The position numbers and the translations under genes were made by a program. Below, piece after piece: positions 1-11,260 of a DNA stretch of 64,000 nt. This stretch comes from Nelumbo lutea (Eukaryota > Streptophyta > Magnoliopsida > Proteales > Nelumbonaceae): assembly GCA_022828595.1 (NCBI GenBank), contig JAKGHH010000001.1:143611017-143675016 (forward strand), written 5' to 3'. A model generated the notes under the pieces. That model worked only from the letters and a program-made list of their open reading frames with translations. It ran no database searches and had not been told where the DNA came from. Position 1 is the stretch's first letter. Each line of letters begins with the position of its first letter.

Positions 1-66
1 TCAGTTCCCATAATTGCTGGTACCCAGATCATCTCCACCAGGGAGCAGCCGGATTGCGTCACATCA
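1..66 (+). repeat. 3' end of the left LTR
   Basis: This is the terminal part of the left LTR, paired by eye with 3432-3499 of the right LTR with a few substitutions. It ends ACATCA directly before the primer-binding site. Confidence 0.85.
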
Positions 67-86
67 TTTGGTGCCGTCTGTGGGAA
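67..86 (+). other. Primer-binding site of the LTR element
   Basis: The stretch begins TTTGGTGCCGTC directly after the left LTR. TGGTGCC has the form expected for pairing with a tRNA 3' end. I cannot name the tRNA with confidence. Confidence 0.7.
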
Positions 87-1020
87 TCGTTACTAAAAGC
101 CTTTTATCTCCATTCAAAAATCTCAAGCTCATAATCAAATCCATGGCTTCCTTCAGCAACGTTGGACAAAACAATGAAGTAAACATCTCCGGGGGCAACC
201 TCAGTTCCTGTCTGTCTGCATAGGTCAGTTCACCATTTCGCTCTCTGCGGGTGGGATCCTAGCACTGACTGTGCCTCGAGCAACTGTGCCCATGAACACT
301 TCCCCCTTTAGTGGGTGCGACTCTTGCTAAACCAGTTGTGGTTCCCCTGGAGTCAAACAGAACCAACTGAATGACCTTGTACATTGTGTGCGGGCTATTC
401 AAGCCCTCCAATGGTTTCAACATTACTAGCAGCAGGTTTTGCACCACATCTACCAGTAGCAGCTCCCATCGCTATAGCAGAATCAACAGCCAACCCCGCC
501 TCAGTGTTCGATCACACCAAGAAAGCCTCGGCATAAGAACAACCGTTCTCCTCACCGGGGGGAGACTTCCCAGTTCTCGTCCCACAGCAAAAGGGAAAGG
601 AAAGTTGCTTCTCCCGCCTCGCAGCAAGTGAAAAGGTTGGGAGATACTCGATCCACCAGAGCTAGTCCACCCCGACCCTTGCAACTTGAAGGTTCACTTG
701 TAGGAAACCAATTCGAGGTCTTGGTTGCGGACTCCAGATGAGGCCTTTCTGTCCATAGTAGCCAGCGTCAGCAGTCCAAATCACTTCAAGCCAAAGACAC
801 TATCTGACAGCTTGGAAGTCAACAACACCGCTGTGGAACTAGTCAAGAAGTAGCAAAGGAGATGTTCTAAGGCACATTGAACAGTAGACCCAAGCCAGCT
901 TGCGGGACCTAAACGACCTGGGCAGCCTAAAGGTAAGGCAGAGGTAAGATCGGAAATCACAAAAACCGCTCCCCTCCTCTTTGCACCATCTCCTTGTCCT
1001 CCAAGCTCCTAGCCACTCCG

Positions 1021-1646
1021 ATGCCGAAGGACTTCAGGGTGCCTCCGCTGGACAAGTATGATGGGTCGTTCGACCCAAATGATCATGTAGACTCTTTCCA
1101 GTCCCAGATGCACCTCGCTGGGTTGACAAAACTTGCATGTGCATTGCCTTCTCTATGACCTTCAGAGGGGTAGCTCGCAAGTGGTACAGAAACCTCGTGC
1201 CCGGGACAATTAAAAGTTGGGCGCAGCTCATGCAGCTGTTCACTTCGCATTTCATCACCAACAAGAAGTGTCTGAGGTCACAAGAAAGCCTCTTCAGCAT
1301 AGTCCAGAGTGAAGGAGAGGCAATTTGAAGCTACATCAGACGCTTCAACGACACTTGTTTACTAATCCCAGACTTAGACCTCGGCGTAAGACTCGCAGCA
1401 GCAAAGAAGGGTATCACCCATAGGAAATTCAAATGGCATGTGGTGGCAAACAAGCCTAAAGAAATCACCGAATTCCTCAAGCTCACCGATCAGTTCATCG
1501 GGACTGAAGAAGAGATGAACCAAAAGACTAAAGCCCCGACGGAGAAAAGAAAGAGGGAAGACCTTCGAACAATGGCGGCAGTAAAAGAAGGAAAGCAAGT
1601 ACCTCAGGCTTGGACCATCAACAATTTAAGACGATACTACCTGTGA
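1021..1646 (+). pseudogene. Degenerate gag of the LTR element
   Basis: Translation in pieces shows a plant retrotransposon gag domain. The first frame, from an ATG at 1021, has the PPLDKYDG and DPNDHV type opening. After a frameshift near 1130 the frame continues with the FRGVARKWY and SWAQL motifs to an in-frame stop at about 1326. It then continues into a lysine- and glutamate-rich tail (1440-1646). Gag would form the particle core. Here the reading frame is broken at least twice and no pol follows, so the element could move only with proteins supplied by a relative. Confidence 0.8.
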
Positions 1647-1659
1647 TTGCCGAACTCGG

Positions 1660-2615
1660 CACCACATAAGACCCAGTCGCCTCTTCGGCATGGGCGAACT
1701 AAGTCCCAACCGCCTCTTCGCATGGGCGAGCTAAGTCCCAGTCGCCTCTTCGGCATGGGCACCTAAGTCCCAGTCGCTTCTTCGGCATGGGCGAGCTAAG
1801 TCCCAGTCACCTCTTCGGCATGGGCGAGCTAAGTCTCAGTCGCCTCTTCGGCATGGGCACCTAAGTCCCAGTCGCCTCTTTGGCATGGGCATGCTAAGTC
1901 CCAGTCGCGTCTTCAGCATGGGCGAGCTAAGTCCCAGTCGCCTCTTCGGCATGGGCGAGCTAGTCCCAGTCGCCTCTTTGGCATGGGCGAGCTAAGTCCC
2001 AGTCGCCTCTTCGGCATGGGCACCTAAGTCCCAGTCGCCTCTTCGGCATGGGCACCTAAGTCCCAGTCGCCTCTTCGGCATGGGCGAGCTAAGTCCCACT
2101 CGCCTCTTCGGCATGGGCACCTAAGACTCAGTCGCCTCTTCGGCATGGGCGAGCTAAGTCCCACTCGCCTCTTCGGCATGGGCACATAAGTCCCAGTCGC
2201 CTCTTCAGCATGGGCACTTAAGACCCAGTCGCCTCTTCGGCATGGGCGAGCTAAGTCCCAATCGCCTCTTCGGCATGGGCACCTAAGTCTCAGTCGCCTC
2301 TTCGGCATGGGTGAGTTAAGTCCTAGTCTCCTCTTCGGCATGGGCGCTTAAGACCCAGTTGCCTCTTCGGCATGGGCGAGCTAAGTCCCAGTCGCCTCTT
2401 CGGTATGGGCACCTAAGTCCCAATCGCCTCTTTGGCATGGGCACATAAGTCCCAGTCACCTCTTCGGCATGGGCGAGTCCTAGTCGCCTCTTTGGCAAGG
2501 GCTAAAATACCACATAAGACCTAGTCGCCTCTTCGGCATGGGCGAACTAGTCCCAATCGCCTCCTTGGCAAGGGCTAAAATACCACATAAGACCCAGTTG
2601 CCTCTTCGGCATGAG
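1660..2615 (+). repeat. Minisatellite, about 32-33 bp unit, roughly 30 copies
   Basis: A unit of the form CTAAGTCCCAGTCGCCTC followed by TTCGGCATGGGC is repeated head to tail. Two unit types differ in the joint (GCGAGCTAAG versus GCACCTAAG) and are interspersed. Point changes are scattered (TTTGG, TTCAG, one lost G). The block occupies the place where pol would lie. Reading frames across it on the minus strand (an MPKRR-type periodic peptide) are by-products of the repeat. Confidence 0.95.
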
Positions 2616-2740
2616 CAAAATCCAAGAGTGGACTGCGAGTCACTCGCAAAGCCTAAGGAACTGAATCAATGCTTACGAGCTCATTGAATTCCGGGCCAAA
2701 AGGAGAAATCTACTCCGTTCGCCGAGTTACTTTCAGCTCG

Positions 2741-2755
2741 GGAGTGGGGGTCAAA
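2741..2755 (+). other. Polypurine tract of the LTR element
   Basis: GGAGTGGGGGTCAAA lies immediately 5' of the right LTR start TGATGAGG. This is the expected place for the plus-strand priming site. Confidence 0.7.
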
Positions 2756-3499
2756 TGATGAGGGCGAATTTGGCCCTTCGATGACACTATGACACCTAGC
2801 ACCTCATGACAACTAGGTGTAGCCCGACACTTCACAGGTAGCTCGGGCACCTGGTCAGCCCAGCACCTCACAGGCAGCTCGCCACCTAGTCAGCTCGACA
2901 CCTCATAGGCAGCCCTGCACCTGGTCAACCCGGCACCTCACAGGCAGCTCGACACCTGGTCAGCCTGGCACCTCACAGGCAGTTCGCCACTAGTCAGCTC
3001 GCCACCAAGCAGCCTGGCACCTTACAGGCAGTTCGCCTCCTAATCAGACCGACCACTGCATGGTAGTTCCAAGGATCTCGTCACCGTACTCTGCATTTTA
3101 CGAGATCGTACCTTGTAATGACTATATTAGCTCACCCACTCCCCGATCCAAGCGAAAATGGGCAACCTTACTGATTGGTGGCATTATCCCCACCTAACAC
3201 GGAAACGAATCCCATCACAACGGGGATCCAGGAACTACTCCACCAAACCCGCGAGGACTTTAGTATATAAAGACCTCACCCCCCAAGGGCGAAGGTATGC
3301 GTAATCTTTGCTCTCTAGCTCTCTAATTCTCTGATATCATCTTCAAGCTCTCTACTAAGTGCTAACTTAATCATCGGAGTGTCTTCGCCAAGTAAGCCAC
3401 CCCGGGTTCTCTGATTCATCTCTTGTAGGTTCCTCAGTTCCCGTCATTGCTGGTAGCCAGATCATCTCCTACAGGGAGCAGCTGGATTGTGCTACATCA
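2756..3499 (+). repeat. Right LTR (744 bp)
   Basis: It begins TGATGAGG and ends CTACATCA. The U3 part holds its own diverged tandem repeats (about 2828-3050) built on CACCTCACAGGCAGCTCG and CACCTGGTCAGC motifs. A TATATAA box lies at 3264-3270, and CT-rich sequence and the likely transcription start follow it. The final 68 bp match window bases 1-66. Confidence 0.88.
3264..3270 (+). promoter_or_regulatory. TATA box in the right LTR
   Basis: TATATAA in the middle of the LTR, followed by AAGACCTCACC and then CT-rich sequence. It is well placed to start the element transcript at about 3300. Function is inferred from position only. Confidence 0.55.
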
Positions 3500-3504
3500 A
3501 GTAA

Positions 3505-5020
3505 GTAATACCCATCTCCCATGTGGATAATTAACTTTTCTACCTAAAGTGAAAATTAATAACATTTGGTAGAGGCAAAATTATCTCTTTTAATAATTTT
3601 CACAAAATGGACAATAAAGCGAAGGAAGAAGGAAAAGTATTTCTCCCAAGTCCTAATCGCCCTTTTTTCTATAAATCAAACCACTTTTCATTAGAATAAA
3701 TCAAAGCACTTCTAGAACAGACAAATACCGAATGAATACGACACACTGACAAAGTGACAATAATTGGAGTGGATTCTTGTATAGATAAGGATTTAAGATG
3801 CATTTGGCACTCCTGATTTTAAAGATTTATATCCTTCGCATAGTTAAAAACTCAATATTGATAGGGGCATTTTAACTGAAAAAGAAGATAAATCTTTAAA
3901 ATAAAGAATGCCAAATCTAGCCTTAATTTATTATCAGAAAGATTATTATTAATACAGCAAACAATGTCCATTTGTCCCAAGGGTGACCCAAATTAGATCC
4001 ATCCATATTGAATTCCATTTGATTTAAATTTGGATTGTGGTGCATCCGGTTCGATCCAATCCATTTGCAGTCCTAATTTTTTTCCAAAGAAAAACCTCAA
4101 AATTGCATTCTGGGTAAAAGCTACGGTTTTTGTACGTTGAAATTGGAATAGCATATTAGGTTCCCCATATAAGATAAGAATTCCCTTTCTTAGATAATGG
4201 CCAAACATAATTATTCTATTTCACTGTTGGAGACATTTTCTTTAAGAGTGATTTTTATTTTTCCTGAGTTCAAGATTTACAATATTAATCATATTATTTT
4301 TGTACAATTTTAATAAATAAATATAACGAAGTACCTTAAAAATAATTAAGCATTAAACAGAATGGAATGATGAAACGAGATTCATATATCTGACCCCACA
4401 TGATTGGGATAAAACTTGGATGATGATGATGATATTTTTCTCAAATACCCACTAAACTACTACCCCAGAAATTTTCATTTTTTTCATGATAAGGATTGGA
4501 CGATGATTATGCTTTTCTTGCATTTTACTGAAAACAAAGGTGAAGCGTCTTGTCCATGGAATTGTTCATAAGAATAGCTTAAATGGTTATATATAAAATT
4601 AAAGTTAAATCACTATAGGGAGACAGGTGCTCTAAATTCTTTCACTTTTGTTCTCCAAATGCAGACGAAATAAATTGGATGGCTAATAAGCCAAATGGGG
4701 ATTGGACCACTGTTGCACAAGAAATCAATTTTAAGTTACAGATTTCCGCAGGAAGCTCTTTCAAGCTCTAAGACTGAGAGATTGCTTATCATGAGTTCTC
4801 CAATCACTGCCCAATTACCCAAAATAAGTAACTTCTATTAAAGAGGTTGTGTTCTCTACTAGAGCATGTGAAGTCCTTGGGCTTTATGAGATGATGACTC
4901 TGTTCTATCAATTTGTTGGGAAAATTTGTGAGGAGCTCATGAATTTCATCCCAAATATGTCAAAGTCAAAGTGAATAGAGAACCAGAAAGTTCATCAGTT
5001 AAAGTTTTATCAATAAATCA
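3505..5020. other. Intergenic, no gene recognised
   Basis: AT-rich sequence with only short random frames. Nothing resembling a protein family, RNA gene or complete transposon was recognised. Confidence 0.6.
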
Positions 5021-5021
5021 A

Positions 5022-5850
5022 TGTTTTAAGAGTCAGCCCAGACCAGACGGCCCGTGAAAATTGGGAATCGGTGGCCTTTTTGGATCCTGATTAAATGATG
5101 GTTTGGGCGGATTAGACAGACAAACCGATCGATTAACCGGTAAAATCGAGACCGAAAGAGCATTCCATCATCCATGTTTTACTCCGGTTCGAGTAAATAC
5201 TGTCAAATAACCAAAAGCTCACCGACTCAACAATTTGGTTGAATCCAACATCATTGCCATATTCATCTAATTAGTACATGAAGAGAAAAATGCTTCATGG
5301 ACAGTTATACATTCACCCCACTTTTGATCTTATCCACTGAAAACAGCTTCAAACTTTAGACCTATAAGATTATGAATGTGAGTAATAAAAAGGTAGCAAA
5401 AATTGCTATCCAAGACATGCATATTAGTGATAAAGTTGCCATCACCCAATAAATTTGTTGTACACAAACAAAAACAAAATGAGAAAGGTGTATTTATTAT
5501 CAAAATGAGCATGGCAAAGCTTATAATCAAGTTTTTTTTTTTTTTTTTTTCTAACCCAAACTTTATTCCATGTGTAAAGAGAAATGTTTTCAAAACTGGA
5601 TCGAGCTGAATGGTTGGACTGGAAAAATCAGGAATTGATTACTTGACCAGTTCATTTATCCCAAAATCACTATTTGCTCAAAAACCATTGATTTGGCCAA
5701 CAAATCACTGACCCATACAATCGAATCATTCGACCTGAAAATGGTTTTTGACCATTTATTAGTTTTTTTTTTTAATTTTTAATTTTTTGTCAATGGGTCG
5801 TCTGTTCCGTCCAGACAATCAAACCATGTGACCTGAGAACCAGACCTAGA
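5022..5850. repeat. Diverged dispersed repeat copies (two)
   Basis: The segment from 5022 (AATGTTTTAAGAGTCAGCCC, followed by an AATTGGGAATCGGTGG motif) and the segment from about 5586 (AATGTTTTCAAAACTGGATC) resemble 6640-6696 and 7575-7765. All share the pattern GTTTT-AA, a CGGATTGGAC/CTGGACTGG stretch, AAAAATT(G)GGAATTG, and later GACCGTTC/CGTCCAGACAATCAAACC. They look like old copies of one non-autonomous DNA transposon family. Ends and target duplications are not clear. Confidence 0.4.
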
Positions 5851-6696
5851 ACAAGATCCCAAGGGATGACAGAAACCATACTAGATACATGATATTTTTT
5901 TTTTTCAGAGATCCCCAAATTGGCGAAGAGATCTACACATCTATTTCCTTCCCTTACGACATGCTTATAATCGAGTTGACTGGTCCTTCCTCCTCATTCT
6001 ATACAGATTGTGCTTCACACTTTAAATCTCATTTGTCTCAACTACATGCAGGGGGGGGAGCCAAGCATGGGGGGCTTGGCCTCCCCAATGTTTGAATTAA
6101 AATTGTAAAGGATCATTCTCTAAGGCTCATCCAATTCTCATTTAAAAAAATATTTATTTTTCCTTAAAAAAATCTTAATAAATTCAAATCTTCTCAAGCC
6201 AAATTTCTCCAAACCCTAATTATTCTCACACTGGCTGCATGCATCCACTACAACCATGTGAAAGTTTATCAATTGCAAGTCATCTAATTCTTTTAAACCT
6301 AAAAAGAGGACTTAGGCAAGGCCATCCTCTCCCTTTCTCAACTGTGACAAGTTGTCAAAGGGAAAATGAAGTATTAATTCATGACATTAGATTAGGTTGG
6401 AGTAAAATAACAATATGAGTAAGTAATATTTTTTTTTTCTTTTTTTGCTAATTTCTTACTGATTTTCTCCCTTGCTTTTCTTATCAAACCATGTCTCTCT
6501 ATCTCTACAACCCCAATTTATCACATGAACATATGGTTAAACCCTAGTTACATTTATGACTCCCAAACAATATTGTTTGAGATTTCTGGTGGGGCTTCAA
6601 GGAAACTGAACACCACAATAAGGCCTAAAAGGAGTTTTATCAATGTTTTTAAATTCGGATTGGACAGTCAGACCAGAAAAATTGGGAATTGGTCAC

Positions 6697-7069
6697 TAGC
6701 CTGTTCATGGGCTGGGTGGCCCGATGGCCCGGTCCGGCCCAGCCCCAGACGGGCTTGAACGAGTATATGGGCCTGCGGGCTTAACCTCGGGCCAAAAGCC
6801 CAACCCGTAATAAATTCGAGCCGGGCTCGAGATTTGCCAAAATAGCCCAGCCCGACCTATAATTAAACCTAAGTAAAAACCCTAGTCAGTTCAAGCACCC
6901 CTCTTTTTTTCACTTCTTTGTCTCTTTCCCTTCTTTTTTCTAGCCGAACCCTTCTTCTCCAATCTCCACATCCTCCACACTCCACAGTTCTCATCCTCAC
7001 ATTCTCAGGCAACCACAACCGGCGAGGTGGCGAACGTTCACCGACGCAACAACTCCAGCGGCGGCAGTG

Positions 7070-7124
<55 letters not shown>

Positions 7125-7566
7125 GCGAACTGATCATTGTCAAAATCACAGGTCAGGCTCACAGCTCACAGACCACAGTCACCAACTCACCGTGAACTCT
7201 CCGGCGAATACAATCACCGACGGCGGCGGTGAGTTCTCTTTACCACTTTATTCTATTACAATGTTTAGTCGGTTGCAGCAAAAAATCCGACGATAAGCAT
7301 GTTCTTCTTCTTCCACTTGTTAAACGAGAAAGACTGAGAAACAACACTAAACAGTTATTAGAAAAGCAATCCTTTTCCTCTTCTTCTTCTAATTTCTTTT
7401 ATTAGGTCGGGCTTCGGGCTCGGGCTCGAGCTTCGGGCTTTTTATCAGGGCCGGGCTCGGGCCCAAGTTGTAGGCCCGTTGGTCGGACCGGGCTCGGGCT
7501 CGGCCTAACATTTTTCCGTTAATGAAGAGTAAAAGGCCGGCCCGGCCTGGCCCATGAATAGGTCTA
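6697..7566. mobile_element. Non-autonomous hAT element, 870 bp, with 8-bp target duplication
   Basis: It is flanked by identical TTGGTCAC at 6689-6696 and 7567-7574. The ends are inverted repeats: TAGCCTGTTCATGGGC on the left, and the complement of the right end reads TAGACCTATTCATGGGC. Both sub-terminal regions are rich in GGGCCGGGCTCGGG motifs, as in many plant hAT elements. An 8-bp duplication and a TAG terminus fit hAT. The interior has a long CT microsatellite and no transposase. Confidence 0.9.
7071..7121 (+). repeat. (CT)n microsatellite
   Basis: About 25 uninterrupted CT dinucleotides inside the hAT element at 6697-7566. Confidence 0.95.
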
Positions 7567-7984
7567 TTGGTCACTGTTTTACCTCAGAATCGTCTTTTGG
7601 CCTGATGTGATCATTAAACCGTTGATCTATACGGTCAAACCATCTAACGATTTTTTATCATTTTACATTTTTTTTTATTTTTGTCAGAACGGGCCGTTTG
7701 TTTGATCGGACCGTTCGACTTAGGAGTTGGACCCCTGAATGGTTCGTTGTCTTAAAAACCTGTAGCAAGGAAAATTGTAAGGATTTGCCGAGTTTAAAAT
7801 AGGCCATTTCCCAATGTTAGTGTCAGTTATATGTGGCCTTAAAAGGGATAGACCGGGTACAGTACTAACCTTTGGCATTTTCTTTCACATGTGTAGCTGC
7901 TGTTAAACTCGGACTTGCATTTGAACACTTGCCACCTCAACATTTTACCATTACACCAAGTTGCATTCCCATCATCAAATTTGG

Positions 7985-8200
7985 GTGAAGACTACTCAAT
8001 GAACCAGAAGTATTATGGGTCAAGGTGCTAAAATCCAAATATCTTGGCACAATGACTTCTATAATGCAAGAGTAAAAGCCAAAATCACCTCTATATGTAG
8101 AAAAAGTACATTACTTTGGCTAGATTTGCTCAGAAAGAAGGCTTGCTGGATTGTTAGTAGTGGACAAAACATTGGGACGAGTCAAACCATTTCGTGAATT
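7985..8200 (+). pseudogene. Short LINE pol remnant
   Basis: Conceptual translation gives a WVKVLKSKYLG-type start and, after a stop and frame change, KACWIVSSGQNIG. This matches the order seen just after the reverse transcriptase domain in plant L1-type LINEs. It is short and broken, so the call is tentative. Confidence 0.4.
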
Positions 8201-9394
8201 TTGAATTCGATTTGGCCAACTCATGCAAAAATTTAAGGATCCAGATCAATCGTTCAAATTTAGCAGGCTATGCCAGAGAGCAGAAACCATTATCGGGTCA
8301 AGTGGGGAAGCTCCATAGAGCCCTTTAGTAAGAGAATGCGGAGCGATCATGTAGATAGAAGAAGAATATATAATTAATACCCTTTGGCATTTATTGGTTA
8401 TTGTGAGAAACTACAATAAAATGAACGTATGGACAAAAGGCTAAGTATATATAATTAATTATAAATTATTTTATTATGTTATGCCTTACCATGCATTTTC
8501 TTTGCCATAGAATTGGAATATTATTGTGGGGCCAACCTGTCTTCAAATTTGTATGCTTTAACCTTGCTGAACTATTTGCAAGTACAAAGAGGGAGCTTCT
8601 AAAAACGACCCCACATATTTATGCAATGTGGATGGATCCTACAGCCTATCTGAACCGTTCATCAAATGGGGCACCCTTTTGATCAGCCATATGATCACTT
8701 CCTTTTGCTTAGCTTGTGGTAAGGTGTGTAAGCCATAATTTATTTTGATAATATATACTATATAGAGTCGAGCCCTAAATAACATTTATTGCCAAAAACC
8801 AAAAGGCCCTATACTTTAGGATACTCATGTGGAAGTTTCATATAGATCATTTCTTTGCTAAAAGAAACCCATTTTTCTTTCCCTTATGCACTAGAATGAA
8901 CCCCTGGTGACTGGGGTGCAGATTTATGTAGGAAATGTAAGTCAATGGTTCAAGGAGGAATCATCACCAAAAACAAATCCATAAGGCTCTACTTTTTTTG
9001 CATTGTGATTTTATTTGTACTGGTACAAATGTATGATTGCAAATAAAAATTATGAAAAATTTAATTAATTTATGCTTCGTTTTTTTTTTTTTTTAATTTT
9101 ACTTCATCTATACTGCAAAAACAAAATAAGGTAAAATTTGAAACAAAAATAAATTAGAATTTGCACTTGAATCATTTGCATTCACAGGACAAAATGAATA
9201 TATATATCAAGGAAGAACCCAAATTTGAATTAAATTGCAATGCTTGGGACAAATTGTGAGTCTATTTTGATTATGAAATATAGCACAGCATATTAAAGCC
9301 ATTTTAGTTCATTTTTCAAGGATTTTATTTCATTCTCCTACGGAAGTAAATTTCCTCCCACTGTGTAATTAAATTAGGATATTTATAAAATGAA
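8200..9394. other. Intergenic, no gene recognised
   Basis: AT-rich, with poly-T runs near 9080. Only short unconserved frames were seen on either strand. Confidence 0.55.
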
Positions 9395-9402
9395 GAAAAT
9401 AG

Positions 9403-9790
9403 TAGGATTGCAATTGGATCGAGCTCTAATCAAATAGTTCAAGTTCAAATTCGATTAGGCTCGATTTGAGTTCGATTTTAATCGAATTCGAGCTCAACCA
9501 ATAAAAGGTTGGTTGGAAAGCTCACGAGTTTAGCTCGATTAACACATACATACATATATATATATATATATGTATTATAAAAAATATCATACATATAAAA
9601 TATATAAACATATTTATTTTCAAGCTTTTGAGCCAAATTCAAGCTTATTGAATATTTAATCGAATTGAGCTTGAACCAAAAAATATAGTTCGAGTCGAAC
9701 TTGAGCTCAAACTCAAACCTAATAGTATTTTAGTCGAGCTGAGCCAAGGCATGCCAAAATTTGGCTCAGCTCGGCTCGATTGCAGCCCTA
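9403..9790. mobile_element. Small non-autonomous hAT element, 388 bp, with perfect 8-bp target duplication
   Basis: GAAAATAG occurs at 9395-9402 and again at 9791-9798. The ends are inverted: TAGGATTGCAATTGGATCGAG on the left, and the complement of the right end reads TAGGGCTGCAATCGAGCC. The interior is made of alternating GAGCTCGA/TTGAGCT motifs around a TA-rich centre (TATATA at 9555-9572). It belongs to the same family type as 35079-35529, 42405-42847 and 44594-44984. Confidence 0.9.
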
Positions 9791-9798
9791 GAAAATAG

Positions 9799-11250
9799 TG
9801 TGTCATACATGAAAACTTGCTTTGTGTTTTGAAACCCTTCGAGGAACATTTCGTTCAACAACTCAGGTCCAACTACAAACCATTTATGCATAATCCCAGC
9901 ACCAGGGAGGATCAAGATAATCTCTAACACAAGGGATGTTTGGTATGAAGGTGTTGTGGTTTTGTTTGGTGTCCACCATCAACGGCCACATCTGCATTTC
10001 AAGTAAAACACAAACCAAATATGTTTAGTTGAGGTTATAATTGCCACACTTAGCTTCACAAACACAACCAGCTGAAACATCAAAATAGATGTTTTTCCAA
10101 CAGCTATGTTGCCAATACCTAATCAACATTCATCCACGCCAAACATGTTTTAAGATGAAATAGAAATTGTGTATGGGGTATGGTGTGTCTACTTCCAACC
10201 CAGGTTTCCTACTCACTTTCATTGCATACATTACTTTGGCAATCAACGCGTGCCCTATCAACTTAATTTTGATGCTCTCCATATCCAAATTGATCTAATC
10301 AAAACTAGTCTGGGTGTAGACATTTTGTTAAATGAGCCTGGTCCAATGCTGATCTTGAGATAAATGAGACCCTTTTTTAGAAGAGAAACGCTTTTTGTAG
10401 CATCATCCTTCACACCATTAGATTGGTGATTTTTTGACCAAGTCAATGGATATTTCTAATCCATCATCTGGTTTAGGGTAAAATCAACCATCACAGATTA
10501 ATCGATATGACTGTATGGTTCAATGCCTGGATTACAAAATTTAGATCAAAAGGCTTTGACGGTTCGATGAAAACAACTGTGTTAAGTTTTATGTAAATGA
10601 CACGTCACATGGGTATAGGTATGGGATTTGTTCTTCACGGAGTGATCCTCATACCGACCTCACAATATATCCTACCGTATATTAGAAATATCGCCCCAAA
10701 GGCCCAAACAAATGAATTTGGATGAATTCACCATACAGAGCATACATCATGCACCTCACAACCGTGTATTGGAAATATCTCCCCGTAAATATCAAGTGAG
10801 ATATTCCCCATCCACAACTATAATGTCTCGCGGACGGTCATGTGAGGCGCGCTCCGCGGGGAGCCAATGTGTGAATTATGCCCAAACAGCTCATTCGATG
10901 GAAGAAAAAGCGGCGGCCTTTCCCTCCTTCCCCTCCCTTCTCAAACGTGTTAAAAATAGCGCAACGGCTAGCTTTCCGCTTTAATTAACACTAACAGGGG
11001 TATGTTCGAGAATACAAAACAACTCCTGGGGTGAAATTGGGAATTAATAGTAAAAAATTTACTCGAAGATTCGAAGGAGAGAGAGTTCGGAGTCCCCGAC
11101 TACAGACAGAATGGTCTTATTTCGCGTCTTCTCGGGGAAGCCATCAAGCTAAGAGATTAGTGAGACCTAACTCTCGACAAGAATATTACTGTACCTTGAC
11201 TGGACACAGCCGGTCGATTACCTGCTCCGTTTGTTTCTCCCGGTCACCTT
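9799..11250. other. Intergenic and promoter-side region of the glycosylase gene
   Basis: No gene was recognised. The last few hundred bases (10840-11250) are more GC-rich (GCGCGCTCCGCGG near 10850) and lead into the TATA box at 11254. Confidence 0.5.
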
Positions 11251-11253
11251 GTT

Positions 11254-11260
11254 TATAAAT
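11254..11260 (+). promoter_or_regulatory. TATA box and start region of the glycosylase gene
   Basis: TATAAAT is followed about 25-40 bases later by a CT-rich initiator-like stretch (CACTCTCACTCTCTC, 11277-11300). From there to the ATG at 12016 is a leader of about 730 bases with several short upstream frames, for example one from the ATG at 11558 that stops after 13 codons. Part of the leader may be intron. The start site is inferred. Confidence 0.5.

Larger units (their letters stand above)
1..3499 (+). mobile_element. Non-autonomous LTR retrotransposon (LARD-like), left end cut by window
   Basis: Bases 1-66 match the end of the sequence at 3432-3499: both run from TCAGTTCCC through CAGATCATCTCC to an ACATCA end. 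They are therefore the 3' end of the left LTR and the end of the right LTR. A primer-binding-site-like stretch beginning TTTGGTGCC follows directly at 67. A G-rich polypurine tract at about 2741-2755 sits directly before the right LTR, which begins TGATGAGG. Between them lie a broken gag and a long minisatellite. No protease, reverse transcriptase, RNase H or integrase motif was seen. The gag type suggests the Ty3/gypsy side. Plus orientation. The right flank starts AGTAA (3500-3504); the matching left target duplication lies outside the window. Confidence 0.88.
6640..7765. repeat. Old dispersed repeat, split by a hAT insertion
   Basis: The left part (6640-6696) opens GTTTTTAAATTCGGATTGG. The right part (7567-7765) closes with TGTCTTAAAAACCTG, so the ends are short inverted GTTTTTAA repeats. 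The two halves are continuous if the 870-bp hAT element and one copy of its target duplication are removed. The related copies at 5022-5850 lack the insertion. Confidence 0.5.

Noticed and set aside
2024..2498. Minus-strand frames with periodic MPKRR peptide
   Set aside because: They are read through the minisatellite at 1660-2615. The periodicity comes from the DNA repeat and no protein family is implied.
8476..8682. Possible short protein of 68 codons
   Set aside because: No recognised motif, AT-rich intergenic setting, no splice or promoter support.
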